From Deltaproteobacteria bacterium (GTDB lineage Bacteria > Desulfobacterota > Desulfuromonadia > Geobacterales > Geobacteraceae): a stretch of 9,841 nucleotides of DNA. Below the pieces are notes generated by a model. It did no database searches. It was not told where the DNA came from and saw nothing but the letters and a program-made list of their open reading frames with translations. The stretch covers positions 1-9,841 of the forward strand of contig JAJZQA010000062.1 of NCBI GenBank assembly GCA_021810985.1, written 5' to 3'. The translations under genes were made by a program, and so were the position numbers. Each line of letters opens with the position of its first letter. The first letter of the stretch is position 1. Below are positions 1-6,731 of the stretch, piece by piece.

Positions 1-1
1 C

Positions 2-2911
2 ACTTACCCGATAGAAATGTCTATGCGCGGCCTGCCGGACATCGAGCAGATGCGCTCGGTGACCAAGTTCGGCCTCTCCATTGTCACGATCGTCTTCAAG
101 GACAACGTGGATATCTACTTTGCCCGGCAGCTGGTGTTCGAGCGGTTGGCCGAGGCGCGGGAAAAGGTGCCGAAAGGGGTCCAAGTCGCCATGGGCCCCA
201 TCGGCACGGCCATGGGGGAGATCTATCAGTACACCCTTGAAGGCAAAGTACCCCAGGACCCGGAGCAGAAACGGGCCTATCTTACCAACCTGCGCACCAT
301 GCAGGAATGGGTCATTACCCCCCAGTTGAAGAGCGTCGCCGGGGTTAATGAAATCAACTCCTTCGGCGGCTACTTCAAGCAGTACCAGGTGCTGGTGTTA
401 CCGGAGAAGCTGGTGAAATACGGCGTCACCGTGGACGACGTCTATACCGCCATCGGCAGCAACAACAGCAACGTCGGAGGCAATGTCCTGGAACGGGGCA
501 CGGACCAGTACATCGTCCGGGGCGTCGGCCTGATCCAGAGCATCAGCGACATCGAAAACATCGTCCTCAAATCTCAAAAAGGCACGCCAACCTACCTGCG
601 GGATGTGGCGCAGGTCAAGGTCGGAGAAGCGGTCCGCATGGGCGCCGCCATCAAGAACGGCGCCGACGAGACAGTCGGCGGCATCGTCATGATGCTGCGT
701 GGCGAAAACAGCCGCGACGTAGTCCGCCGTGTGGCGGCCAAGGTCAAGGAGATCAACGAGAGCAACATGCTGCCGGACGGGGTCAAGATGGTCCCGTACT
801 ATGACCGCAGCGATATCGTCAAAGCGAGCGTCGGCACGGTCAACAAGGCGCTCATCGAGGGTTCCATCCTGGTGCTGATCGTCCTCTACCTGCTGCTGAA
901 CAGTATCCGGGGAAGCATTGTCGTCCTGCTGGCGCTGCCGCTGTCGCTCTTGGCCACCTTCATCGTCATGAAGCTCACCGGCATCACCGCCAACCTGATG
1001 TCCCTCGGCGGTCTGGCCATCTCCATCGGCATGATCATCGACACCACCATCATCCAGGTGGAGAACGTCCAGCGCCATCTGAGCGAAGAGGGGCACCTGC
1101 ATCCCAAGCTGACCACGGTGCTCAAGGCGGTCATGGAAGTGCGTAAACCGAGCATCTTCGGCGAACTGATCATCGCCCTGACCTTCATCCCGATCCTGAC
1201 CCTGGAGGGGATCGAAGGGAAGATGTTCGGCCCGCTGGCCATCACGGTTGCGATCGCTCTGCTTTCCTCCCTGCTGCTCTCGATCTTCATTATCCCGGTG
1301 CTCTGCAGCCTGTTTCTCAAGCCGGAGGAGGAGAAAGACAGCAGGATCATGGCCTACGCCAAGAGCCAGTATCTGCCGCTGCTGGAGTATGCGCTGGACA
1401 AGAAAAAAGTCGTCATCGGCATTGCCGGCGGATTGCTGGTGGTCTCGCTGTTTCTGGTGACCAGGCTGGGGTCGGAGTTTATCCCGATCATGGATGAAGG
1501 GGCGTTTGACATGGATATTGCCATGCTCCCCGGTGTCTCCATGGCCAAGGCGCTGGAAGTCAACCAGCAGGCTGCTGCCAAGCTGAAGAAGTTTGACGAG
1601 CTGGATGTGGTCATAGGCCGCATCGGCCAGACCGGCGTGGCCATGGATACCCGTGGCGTGGACAAGACCGGCTATGTGGGGGTGTTCAAGCCGAAGAGCG
1701 AATGGAAGCGGGATATCTCCAAGGAAACACTGACCAACGAGATGCGCGAGGCGTTGGAAACCATCCCGGGAATCAGCTTCGGCTTCAGCCAGCCGATCCA
1801 GTGCCGCATCGACGAACTGGTGGCCGGCACTCGTGCCCAGTTGATTCTCAAGCTGTTTGGCGAAGATCTCGGTGTCTTGAATGATAAATCGGCCGAAATC
1901 GCCAAGGTTCTCTCCACCGTCAGGGGGGGGACGGACCTGAACACGGAAAAAGTCTCGGGTCAACCGTACCTGACCGTCACCATCGACCGGGCAAAAATCG
2001 CCCGCTATGGCCTCAATATCAGCGACGTGCAGAATGTCATCGAAATAGCGGTGGCCGGCAAGGCTGCTTCCACCTTCTATGAGGTAAACCGGGGCTTCGA
2101 CATAACCGTCCGGCTGCCGGAGGAAAAACGGAACTCGCTGGAGACCATCAAGAATCTGCTGATCACCACCAAAGCCGGGATGAACATTCCGTTGGAACAA
2201 TTGGCGGAGGTGAAGATGGTGCAAGGCCCGGTACAGATCAGCCGTCAGGACGGCGTTCGCAGGATCGGCATCGAGATGAACGTCACCGGCCGGGACATGG
2301 GCAGCTTTGTGGCCGAGGCGAAAGCAAAGATCAAGGAGCAGGTCAAACTGCCGGCCGGCTACTACCTGACCTGGGGCGGTCAGTTCGAGAACCAGCAGCG
2401 GGCCATGAAGAAACTGATGATCATCGGCCCGGTGGCCATCGGCCTGATCCTGCTGCTGCTCTACGTCACCTTCCGCTCCATGCGCCTGGCGCTGCTGGTT
2501 ATTTCCAACCTGCCGTTCGCCCTGATTGGCGGGATTTTCTCCCTGTTCCTCTCCGGCCAGTATCTGTCGGTCCCGGCTTCGGTCGGCTTCATCGTCCTTT
2601 TCGGGGTGGCGGTGCTGAATGGGCTGGTTATGGTATCGCGCATCTCGCAGCTCCGGGATGAAGGGATGGAACTCGGTGAGGCTATCAGAAAAGGGGCCAT
2701 TGATCGTCTGCGGCCGGTGCTGATGACCGCCTCCATCGCCATTTTCAGCCTGATGCCAATGCTGCTGGCACAGGGGACCGGTTCGGAGATCCAGAAGCCG
2801 CTGGCAACGGTCGTCGTGGGGGGCTTGATTACCTCGACCCTGTTGACCCTGTTGATTATCCCGGCGGTGTACGGCTGGTTCGAGAAGCGTAAACCCGAAG
2901 AGGAGATGTAG
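2..2911 (+). CDS. CusA/CzcA-family heavy-metal efflux RND permease (5' partial)
   Basis: This is the inner-membrane proton-driven pump subunit of a tripartite metal exporter, which normally works with a periplasmic adaptor (CusB/CzcB type) and an outer-membrane channel, presumably encoded upstream. The frame is open from base 2. It enters as TYPIE and then MRGLPDIEQMRSVTKFGLS, matching family sequence about 70 residues from the usual ~1,040-residue protein's start, so the ATG at 17 is internal. Visible are the porter-domain segment GSNNSNVGGN, the TM4 stretch GMIIDTTIIQVENVQ with the proton-relay aspartate (codon 1040-1042), the second-half EGAFDMDIAMLPG segment, and a C-terminal membrane bundle ending in IIPAVYGWFEKRK. 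In my alignment the sites of E. coli CusA Met573 and Met672 hold Asp and Glu, so the Cu/Ag methionine relay is not conserved and a CzcA-like divalent substrate is plausible. The stop lies 29 bases before the first PII gene. Family is sure; substrate is not. Confidence 0.95.
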   Translation, partial: TYPIEMSMRGLPDIEQMRSVTKFGLSIVTIVFKDNVDIYFARQLVFERLAEAREKVPKGVQVAMGPIGTAMGEIYQYTLEGKVPQDPEQKRAYLTNLRTMQEWVITPQLKSVAGVNEINSFGGYFKQYQVLVLPEKLVKYGVTVDDVYTAIGSNNSNVGGNVLERGTDQYIVRGVGLIQSISDIENIVLKSQKGTPTYLRDVAQVKVGEAVRMGAAIKNGADETVGGIVMMLRGENSRDVVRRVAAKVKEINESNMLPDGVKMVPYYDRSDIVKASVGTVNKALIEGSILVLIVLYLLLNSIRGSIVVLLALPLSLLATFIVMKLTGITANLMSLGGLAISIGMIIDTTIIQVENVQRHLSEEGHLHPKLTTVLKAVMEVRKPSIFGELIIALTFIPILTLEGIEGKMFGPLAITVAIALLSSLLLSIFIIPVLCSLFLKPEEEKDSRIMAYAKSQYLPLLEYALDKKKVVIGIAGGLLVVSLFLVTRLGSEFIPIMDEGAFDMDIAMLPGVSMAKALEVNQQAAAKLKKFDELDVVIGRIGQTGVAMDTRGVDKTGYVGVFKPKSEWKRDISKETLTNEMREALETIPGISFGFSQPIQCRIDELVAGTRAQLILKLFGEDLGVLNDKSAEIAKVLSTVRGGTDLNTEKVSGQPYLTVTIDRAKIARYGLNISDVQNVIEIAVAGKAASTFYEVNRGFDITVRLPEEKRNSLETIKNLLITTKAGMNIPLEQLAEVKMVQGPVQISRQDGVRRIGIEMNVTGRDMGSFVAEAKAKIKEQVKLPAGYYLTWGGQFENQQRAMKKLMIIGPVAIGLILLLLYVTFRSMRLALLVISNLPFALIGGIFSLFLSGQYLSVPASVGFIVLFGVAVLNGLVMVSRISQLRDEGMELGEAIRKGAIDRLRPVLMTASIAIFSLMPMLLAQGTGSEIQKPLATVVVGGLITSTLLTLLIIPAVYGWFEKRKPEEEM

Positions 2912-2940
2912 GGTTTTAATAACTACGAAAGGAGAATGCG

Positions 2941-3282
2941 ATGAAAGAGATAAAAGCAATCATTCGGCCGTCAAAATTACGGGATGTTGCCGAGGAGCTT
3001 CACGCCATCGATGGGATGCCAGGTGTGACGGTTTCGGAAATCAAGGGGTTCGGCAAGGGTAAAGCAAAGAACGCCACGGACAAGATTCTCTACGAAATGG
3101 TGGAGTTCATCCCTCGTGTCAAGCTGGAGGTCGTGGTGGATGACGTAATGGTCGATGAGGTTGTCAACGTGATCCAGAAATACGCCCACACCGGCAATAC
3201 GGGAGATGGGAAGATATTCATATCAACAATAGATGACGTAGTGAAGATCCGTACCAACGAAAGAGGCCCAAGTGCCGTCTAA
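2941..3282 (+). CDS. PII-family signalling protein, RND-associated (PII-NG-like), copy 1
   Basis: The 113-residue product has the length and fold pattern of GlnB/GlnK: an N-terminal IKAIIRPSKL strand and helix, GFGKGK before the T-loop, B-loop TGNTGDGKIF (84-93), and C-loop KIRTNERGPSAV. PII proteins are cytosolic trimers that bind ATP/ADP in the clefts and touch partner proteins with the T-loop. The GDGK nucleotide signature is intact. The glutamine aligned with GlnB Gln39, which helps hold Mg-ATP and 2-oxoglutarate, is Gly40. GlnB Tyr51, the uridylylation site, aligns with Glu52, with a tyrosine one residue earlier. It may therefore sense adenylate state rather than 2-oxoglutarate. The ribosome site AAAGGAG (2928-2934) is ideal, and the gene follows the pump by 29 bases, implying one transcript. 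Published PII surveys describe a 'PII-NG' group beside CusABC-like pumps, which fits. A canonical nitrogen role is unlikely because no amtB or glnA is nearby. Confidence 0.92.
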   Translation: MKEIKAIIRPSKLRDVAEELHAIDGMPGVTVSEIKGFGKGKAKNATDKILYEMVEFIPRVKLEVVVDDVMVDEVVNVIQKYAHTGNTGDGKIFISTIDDVVKIRTNERGPSAV

Positions 3283-3299
3283 GAGAAGGAGATTGCTCA

Positions 3300-3638
3300 A
3301 TGAAACAAGTAATCGCCTACATCAAGCCCTCTGCACTTGAACTGGTCACTGAAGGTCTCAGAAATGTGGTGGGACTGACCGGGATGAGTGCAACTGAAAA
3401 CAACGGATTCGGTCGCGGTAAAGGAGCAAACTGTAAAAGAGTCGACAGCCAGATTAACCGTTTCAGTAGAAATGTTCGCCTTGAAATTATGGTTTCCGAT
3501 GCTGTTGTCTGGGAAGTGGTCGACACCATCCGCCAACAGGCATGGAGTGGTGAGCATGGGGAAGGGAAAATATATGTACTGGATGTCGTTGAGGCGGTGA
3601 GAGTTCGGACCAACGAACGCGGCGAGGCGGCAGTTTGA
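3300..3638 (+). CDS. PII-family signalling protein, RND-associated (PII-NG-like), copy 2
   Basis: This 112-residue paralogue follows copy 1 by 17 bases with its own AAGGAG (3286-3291). It keeps the PII frame: KQVIAYIKPSALELV, GFGRGKG, SGEHGEGKIYVLDVV and the C-loop RVRTNERGEAAV, which closely matches the tail of copy 1. It is the more diverged of the two. The T-loop is about one residue shorter than in GlnB, has no tyrosine, carries a lone Cys45, and is rich in Arg/Lys. The B-loop Asp is Glu (GEGK). GlnB Gln39 is again glycine (Gly40), and GlnB Lys58 aligns with Asn. Uridylylation and classical 2-oxoglutarate binding are therefore both unlikely. It may form homotrimers or mixed trimers with copy 1, and its T-loop probably meets a different partner, such as the pump or a regulator. 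The family call is firm; the role is inferred from its neighbours. Confidence 0.9.
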   Translation: MKQVIAYIKPSALELVTEGLRNVVGLTGMSATENNGFGRGKGANCKRVDSQINRFSRNVRLEIMVSDAVVWEVVDTIRQQAWSGEHGEGKIYVLDVVEAVRVRTNERGEAAV

Positions 3639-3642
3639 CTCG

Positions 3643-3649
3643 AAAGGAG
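3643..3649 (+). promoter_or_regulatory. Ribosome binding site that fixes the lipoprotein start
   Basis: AAAGGAG sits six bases before the ATG at 3656 and only three before the ATG at 3653. A TTG at 3635 is in the same frame but would place this site inside the gene. The spacing favours 3656, which also gives a clean MKKTSLLLML lipoprotein signal. Confidence 0.7.
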
Positions 3650-3655
3650 TTCATG

Positions 3656-4243
3656 ATGAAAAAGACAAGTCTGTTATTAATGCTGTCAATCATGGTGTTG
3701 AGTGGATGTGCGGAAAGCTCGGCGTTGATCAAGGCGAACAGCACCAGTTTACGTACCGATATCTTCGAGGAACTGACGAACGGTGCGACTGCGCCACAAG
3801 GTTATGTTGATGTGCGCATAACAGGCACCCTCAAAACTCACAGACCAGGCATTTTTTCCGCAAAGGATATTCACGGAACCCCAGATTACAAGCTGCTGTT
3901 GAATATTGACGGTCAGGCTGTGCTGTTGCAGGGGACTTTGCAGAAGGAAAACAGTGAACCGATGAAACATGTAAACCCGGAAGCCGGTGACGGTATCAGG
4001 TACCGCTTCAGCAAGAATCTCCGTCTGAAAGCCGGTCTCCACAAACTGGTGGTTGCGCTTCCCGACGACGAAATTGCCGTGGCAAGGGAAATTACCCTGA
4101 AAGAGGACGATCAAAACAACCTGGTTATAGAGCCAATTTACAGTACAAAGCCTGGGAAGAGACAGCCAGGGACTTACAGCACAACCAATTTCAGGGAAGG
4201 CATCAGATCCTTGAGAGTGATACTGAATGGCAAGGAAGTTTAG
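3656..4243 (+). CDS. Predicted lipoprotein, unknown function
   Basis: The 195-residue product begins with a short type II signal: MKK, a hydrophobic run SLLLMLSIMV, and the lipobox LSGC with Cys18 as the lipid-modified residue. The next residues AESS lack an Asp at +2, so outer-membrane sorting is likely. The mature part looks mostly beta, with alternating segments such as YVDVRITGTL, YKLLLNIDGQAVLLQG, GLHKLVVALPDDEIAVAREITL and NLVIEPIY. The 'GLHKLVVALPD...REITL' stretch is reminiscent of PEGA-like surface domains, but I cannot assign a family. It starts 17 bases after the second PII gene with a strong ribosome site, so it probably belongs to the pump/PII transcript and may serve that export system in the envelope. 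Base composition is less GC-rich than the pump gene. Lipoprotein status is well supported; function is unknown. Confidence 0.82.
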   Translation: MKKTSLLLMLSIMVLSGCAESSALIKANSTSLRTDIFEELTNGATAPQGYVDVRITGTLKTHRPGIFSAKDIHGTPDYKLLLNIDGQAVLLQGTLQKENSEPMKHVNPEAGDGIRYRFSKNLRLKAGLHKLVVALPDDEIAVAREITLKEDDQNNLVIEPIYSTKPGKRQPGTYSTTNFREGIRSLRVILNGKEV

Positions 4244-4259
4244 ACCGGGTGGGTCTGAA
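4239..4259 (+). promoter_or_regulatory. Hairpin across lipoprotein stop and next start codon
   Basis: TTTAGACC (4239-4246) can pair with GGTCTGAA (4252-4259) through a GGGTG loop, with one T-G wobble. It spans the TAG stop of the lipoprotein and reaches the first base of the next possible ATG at 4259. No T-run follows, so a classical intrinsic terminator is not supported. It could act as an attenuator, an mRNA 3' end, or be chance. Confidence 0.35.
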
Positions 4260-4561
4260 TGGATTCTTCAAACGTTTCAGGAACTGTTGGAAGGCGTAGA
4301 CGGTTTACCGTGGCAGAACTGTCAGAAATTCTCGACAGTGTCGCGGCAAAACGAAAGGACGAAAGAGCATTATCTCCTGTTGCGCCATTCGTAGAGAAGA
4401 AGATATGTCAAGAGATTTACCAGGCAAAACCCGAGAAGTATTTCACGAAAGCAGCCGCATTTGGTGCACCGGAAAAAAATCCTGGCGCTGGTGGCTTTAA
4501 ACCCCGAACGGGGGACACAACGGCTGAAAAAAATCACTTGCAGAACAAGGAATATCTTTGA
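4259..4561 (+). CDS. Hypothetical protein, 100 residues (doubtful)
   Basis: The frame stays open for 100 codons in the 412-base gap between the lipoprotein and the next clear gene, and its codon choice is not unlike its neighbours. The product is very basic and soluble: an RRRRFTVAELSEILDSVAAKRKDE segment (about 12-35) predicted to be helical, then a Lys/Pro/Gly-rich tail with one cysteine and no signal peptide or membrane segment. I recognise no family. Against it, there is no ribosome site in front of the ATG, and that start lies in the foot of a hairpin formed with the end of the previous gene. Translation by coupling from the lipoprotein stop, 15 bases upstream, is possible. It may be a real small regulator-like protein, a decayed gene, or a chance frame. 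Confidence 0.4.
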   Translation: MDSSNVSGTVGRRRRFTVAELSEILDSVAAKRKDERALSPVAPFVEKKICQEIYQAKPEKYFTKAAAFGAPEKNPGAGGFKPRTGDTTAEKNHLQNKEYL

Positions 4562-4609
4562 GCCGTCAGTCGATACACAAGATTCTGCTTAAACACAACC
4601 GTAACCGTG

Positions 4610-4632
4610 CTGCCATGCGTAAAGTATGGCAG
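4610..4632. repeat. Inverted repeat upstream of small secreted protein gene
   Basis: CTGCCAT (4610-4616) and ATGGCAG (4626-4632) are perfect 7-base inverted arms around a 9-base centre. They lie just before the AAAGGAG at 4641 of the next gene. The position suits an operator or a 5' leader hairpin. No T-run follows, so terminator function is not supported. Confidence 0.4.
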
Positions 4633-4655
4633 GCTAGACAAAAGGAGTTGAACCC

Positions 4656-4931
4656 ATGAAGAAAATCGCCGTATCTGTTTGTGCTGTCGCAGTCGCATTG
4701 ATTGCTCTTCCGGCATTTGCTTTTGTGCCGCCAGATGGGAAGGACGACTGCCTCCTGTATGGCAAGAATTGCCCGAACGTGTTTGATGGCTTGCCGGAAC
4801 GGATAGCCAAATTGAACAAGGAAATTGCAAAAGGTGAAAAGGTCTATACGCCTAACGAGTTGAAAAAGCTCAAGCGAATGTTGAAAGATGACAACGAGAC
4901 GATGAGGGTATTGCAGAAGCCTGGGAAATAA
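4656..4931 (+). CDS. Small secreted protein with two cysteines, unknown function
   Basis: The 91-residue product has a textbook Sec signal peptide: MKK, a hydrophobic core IAVSVCAVAVALIALP, and an A-F-A site giving cleavage after residue 22. The mature protein is about 69 residues. It opens with FVPPDGKDDC and has Cys32 and Cys39 six residues apart, suitable for a disulphide or a metal site but not a CxxCH haem motif. The rest (GLPERIAKLNKEIAKG, then TPNELKKLKRMLKDDNETMRVL) should form two charged helices, a hairpin or short coiled coil. AAAGGAG (4641-4647) lies eight bases before the ATG, so expression is well supported. It sits between the pump/PII cluster and the cytochrome c assembly operon. 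A periplasmic role is likely, but I recognise no named family. Confidence 0.82.
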   Translation: MKKIAVSVCAVAVALIALPAFAFVPPDGKDDCLLYGKNCPNVFDGLPERIAKLNKEIAKGEKVYTPNELKKLKRMLKDDNETMRVLQKPGK

Positions 4932-4952
4932 CCAATAAGACAGTAGATGCTG

Positions 4953-4976
4953 TTTCAGTTCTGAGCACGACTGAAA
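4953..4976 (+). repeat. Inverted repeat in the gap before the ccs operon
   Basis: TTTCAGT (4953-4959) and ACTGAAA (4970-4976) are perfect 7-base arms with a 10-base loop, 21 bases after the secreted-protein stop. A stem could end or stabilise that transcript, although the bases after it (AGGCTCTC) are not a T-run. It could equally be a regulatory site for the operon starting at 5014. Confidence 0.35.
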
Positions 4977-5013
4977 AGGCTCTCAAACAGACGTACTCGA
5001 TAGGACTTACATA

Positions 5014-5355
5014 GTGAAAACGTGCAAGGCTGAAATACAGCTAGCAGTAGCAAGAAGATATATGCCAGTTATGGCAGTTGTTTCATGTCTGTTTGTTTCT
5101 GACACCCTCTTTTCCCCTGCAGTTAGTAACGCTGCTTCAGTACAGGCAGACAAGGTTTTTGATAAGGCGTTTTTGCAGTCAGTCAAGGATGTGCTGATGT
5201 ATGAACAACTTGTCCGAATAGTAGGCGTTCATGGAGAGAAGGTCGGCAGTGACTCCCTCAAGATTCCCGGTGACAAATACCACTGGAATGGCCGGGAAAG
5301 CGTCATGCGTACAGACCGTCTGCCGCAACCTTATAGCCAAGGAGCATTCTCGTGA
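5014..5355 (+). CDS. Exported 113-residue protein, first gene of the cytochrome c assembly operon
   Basis: The GTG start has AGGA (5002-5005) eight bases upstream; an in-frame ATG at 5062 (Met17) is an alternative that leaves a more typical signal. From Met17 the sequence runs PVMAVVSCLFVSDTLFSPAVSNAAS, a signal peptide with likely cleavage after about residue 41. The mature part is about 72 residues: a helical KVFDKAFLQSVKDVLMYEQLVRIVG and a GDKYHWNGR strand. The pattern 'YEQLVRIVG.HGEKV...YHWNG' recalls the small SmpA/BLIP-like periplasmic domain, but the resemblance is weak. It has no CxxCH and so is not a cytochrome. Its TGA overlaps the GTG start of resB by four bases (5352-5355), implying translational coupling and probably a shared task such as haem or apocytochrome handling. 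That role is inferred only from position. Confidence 0.7.
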   Translation: MKTCKAEIQLAVARRYMPVMAVVSCLFVSDTLFSPAVSNAASVQADKVFDKAFLQSVKDVLMYEQLVRIVGVHGEKVGSDSLKIPGDKYHWNGRESVMRTDRLPQPYSQGAFS

Positions 5356-6731
5356 CATCAAGTAAAAAATCAATACCCCAATCTATCTGGGATTTTTTCT
5401 GCTCGCTCAAACTGACCATGTTTACCCTCATAACACTGGCGGTGCTCTCGATCGTCGGAACGGTCATTCCACAGGGCACGCCGCCACCCGAGTATCTGCA
5501 CTCCATCAGCCAGAACAAGCTGAAGCTTTATAAAGGCCTCGGCTTCTTCGACATGTACCACTCATGGTGGTTTATCCTCCTGCTCTCGTTACTCTCGCTG
5601 AATCTGCTCGCCTGTTCCGTCAAGCGGCTCCCGGGTATCTGGAGAACCATAACCCGCCCGGTGAGGGTCATGGATGATAGCCTGGAGACAACGCTGCCGA
5701 ATCTCACTTCAATCATCACATCAGGGGACGCTGTCACACTCAGGGACCGGGTTGCCGCTGTCATGAAAGCGGAATTTGCCGAGCCGGTGATTACCGAAGC
5801 AGACGGGACTTACCATTTGTTCGCCCAGAAGACACCCTGGTCCCGGCTGGCCGTGTATGCCGTTCACCTGAGTGTGCTCGTCATATTCATCGGCGCCATC
5901 ATCGGCTCCCTGTTCGGCTACAAGGGATTCGTCAATATCCCTGAAGGAGAGAGTGTCGGCAAGGTCATGTCCCGCTCTGAAAAGGAAATCGACCTCGGCT
6001 TTGCGGTGCACTTGGAAAAATTCAGTGTCTCCCACTATCCCAACGGTGCCCCCAAGGAATTCAAGAGCATCCTGACCGTGCTGGAGAACGGTAAGCCGGT
6101 AGCGGGCTATGACCGGGTGCCGGTCATCGTCAATGATCCCCTAAGTTACAAGGGGATCACCTTTTACCAATCCAGTTACGGAAAACTGGGAGAGCATGAG
6201 TTCACCATCAGCGATTCAGATGGTAGCAATTCACAACCTCTGATAGTCAAGAGTGGCGGATCAACAAAACTTCCCGATGGTAGCGGCCTTTGCCTTCAGG
6301 AAACAACTCCGGACATCTCACGATTTCAAACCGGGTTGAGCGGGCCGGCGGCCCAGGTGGAAGTCCATCTGGCAAATGGAGAAAACAAGACCTTTGTCGT
6401 TTACTCCAACAATCCGGCCATGAACCGGATGAATCTCCCCTATACAGGCGGCAAGCTTCTCCAGTACCGAGGTGGAGAGGAATTCATGTACACCGGCCTG
6501 CAGGTGGCGAAAGACCCAGGCGTCTGGGTGGTCTGGGTTGGCTGCATCCTGATGGTAGTAGGAATCTATGTCGCCTTCTTTATGGCACACCGGCGTATCT
6601 GGGTGCGGGTCGAGAGTGGAACCGTAACCATCGGGGGCAATAGCAGCAAAAACCAGGGAGGGTTTCAGCTTTTCATGGAGCAACTGGTGACAAAGCTTAA
6701 AAAGCAGCTTCCGTTGGAGGATAATAAATGA
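5352..6731 (+). CDS. resB: Cytochrome c biogenesis protein ResB (Ccs1)
   Basis: This is the larger subunit of the System II (Ccs) synthetase, which with CcsB carries haem across the inner membrane and attaches it to CxxCH motifs of apocytochromes on the periplasmic side. The 459-residue product has the expected design: WDFFCSLKLTMFTLITLAVLSIVGTVIPQ (TM1, ~20-40), TM2 at ~72-90 after YHSWW, TM3 at ~168-188 with His172, a large periplasmic domain, and TM4 at ~392-412. Family signatures are VNDPLSYKGITFYQSSYG (~260-277) and QVAKDPGVWVVWVGC (~384-398). The GTG start has AAGGAG at 5339-5344 and overlaps the upstream stop as GTGA. The 3' end overlaps ccsB as ATGA, giving a tightly coupled trio. Length and motifs are normal; nothing looks broken. 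Confidence 0.96.
   Translation: MTSSKKSIPQSIWDFFCSLKLTMFTLITLAVLSIVGTVIPQGTPPPEYLHSISQNKLKLYKGLGFFDMYHSWWFILLLSLLSLNLLACSVKRLPGIWRTITRPVRVMDDSLETTLPNLTSIITSGDAVTLRDRVAAVMKAEFAEPVITEADGTYHLFAQKTPWSRLAVYAVHLSVLVIFIGAIIGSLFGYKGFVNIPEGESVGKVMSRSEKEIDLGFAVHLEKFSVSHYPNGAPKEFKSILTVLENGKPVAGYDRVPVIVNDPLSYKGITFYQSSYGKLGEHEFTISDSDGSNSQPLIVKSGGSTKLPDGSGLCLQETTPDISRFQTGLSGPAAQVEVHLANGENKTFVVYSNNPAMNRMNLPYTGGKLLQYRGGEEFMYTGLQVAKDPGVWVVWVGCILMVVGIYVAFFMAHRRIWVRVESGTVTIGGNSSKNQGGFQLFMEQLVTKLKKQLPLEDNK

Noticed and set aside
17..19. ATG at 17 as the true start of the pump
   Set aside because: The frame is open to base 2 and the upstream codons TYPIE match the conserved family segment, so the gene begins outside the window.
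398..2959. Very long minus-strand open frame opposite the pump gene
   Set aside because: It is the antisense shadow of a GC-rich, strongly biased gene. Its product is low-complexity His/Gln/Asp-rich with no domain, while the + strand shows clear RND motifs throughout.
4700..4780. CxxCH haem motif in the small secreted protein
   Set aside because: The two cysteines are six residues apart and neither is followed by His, so it is not a c-type cytochrome.
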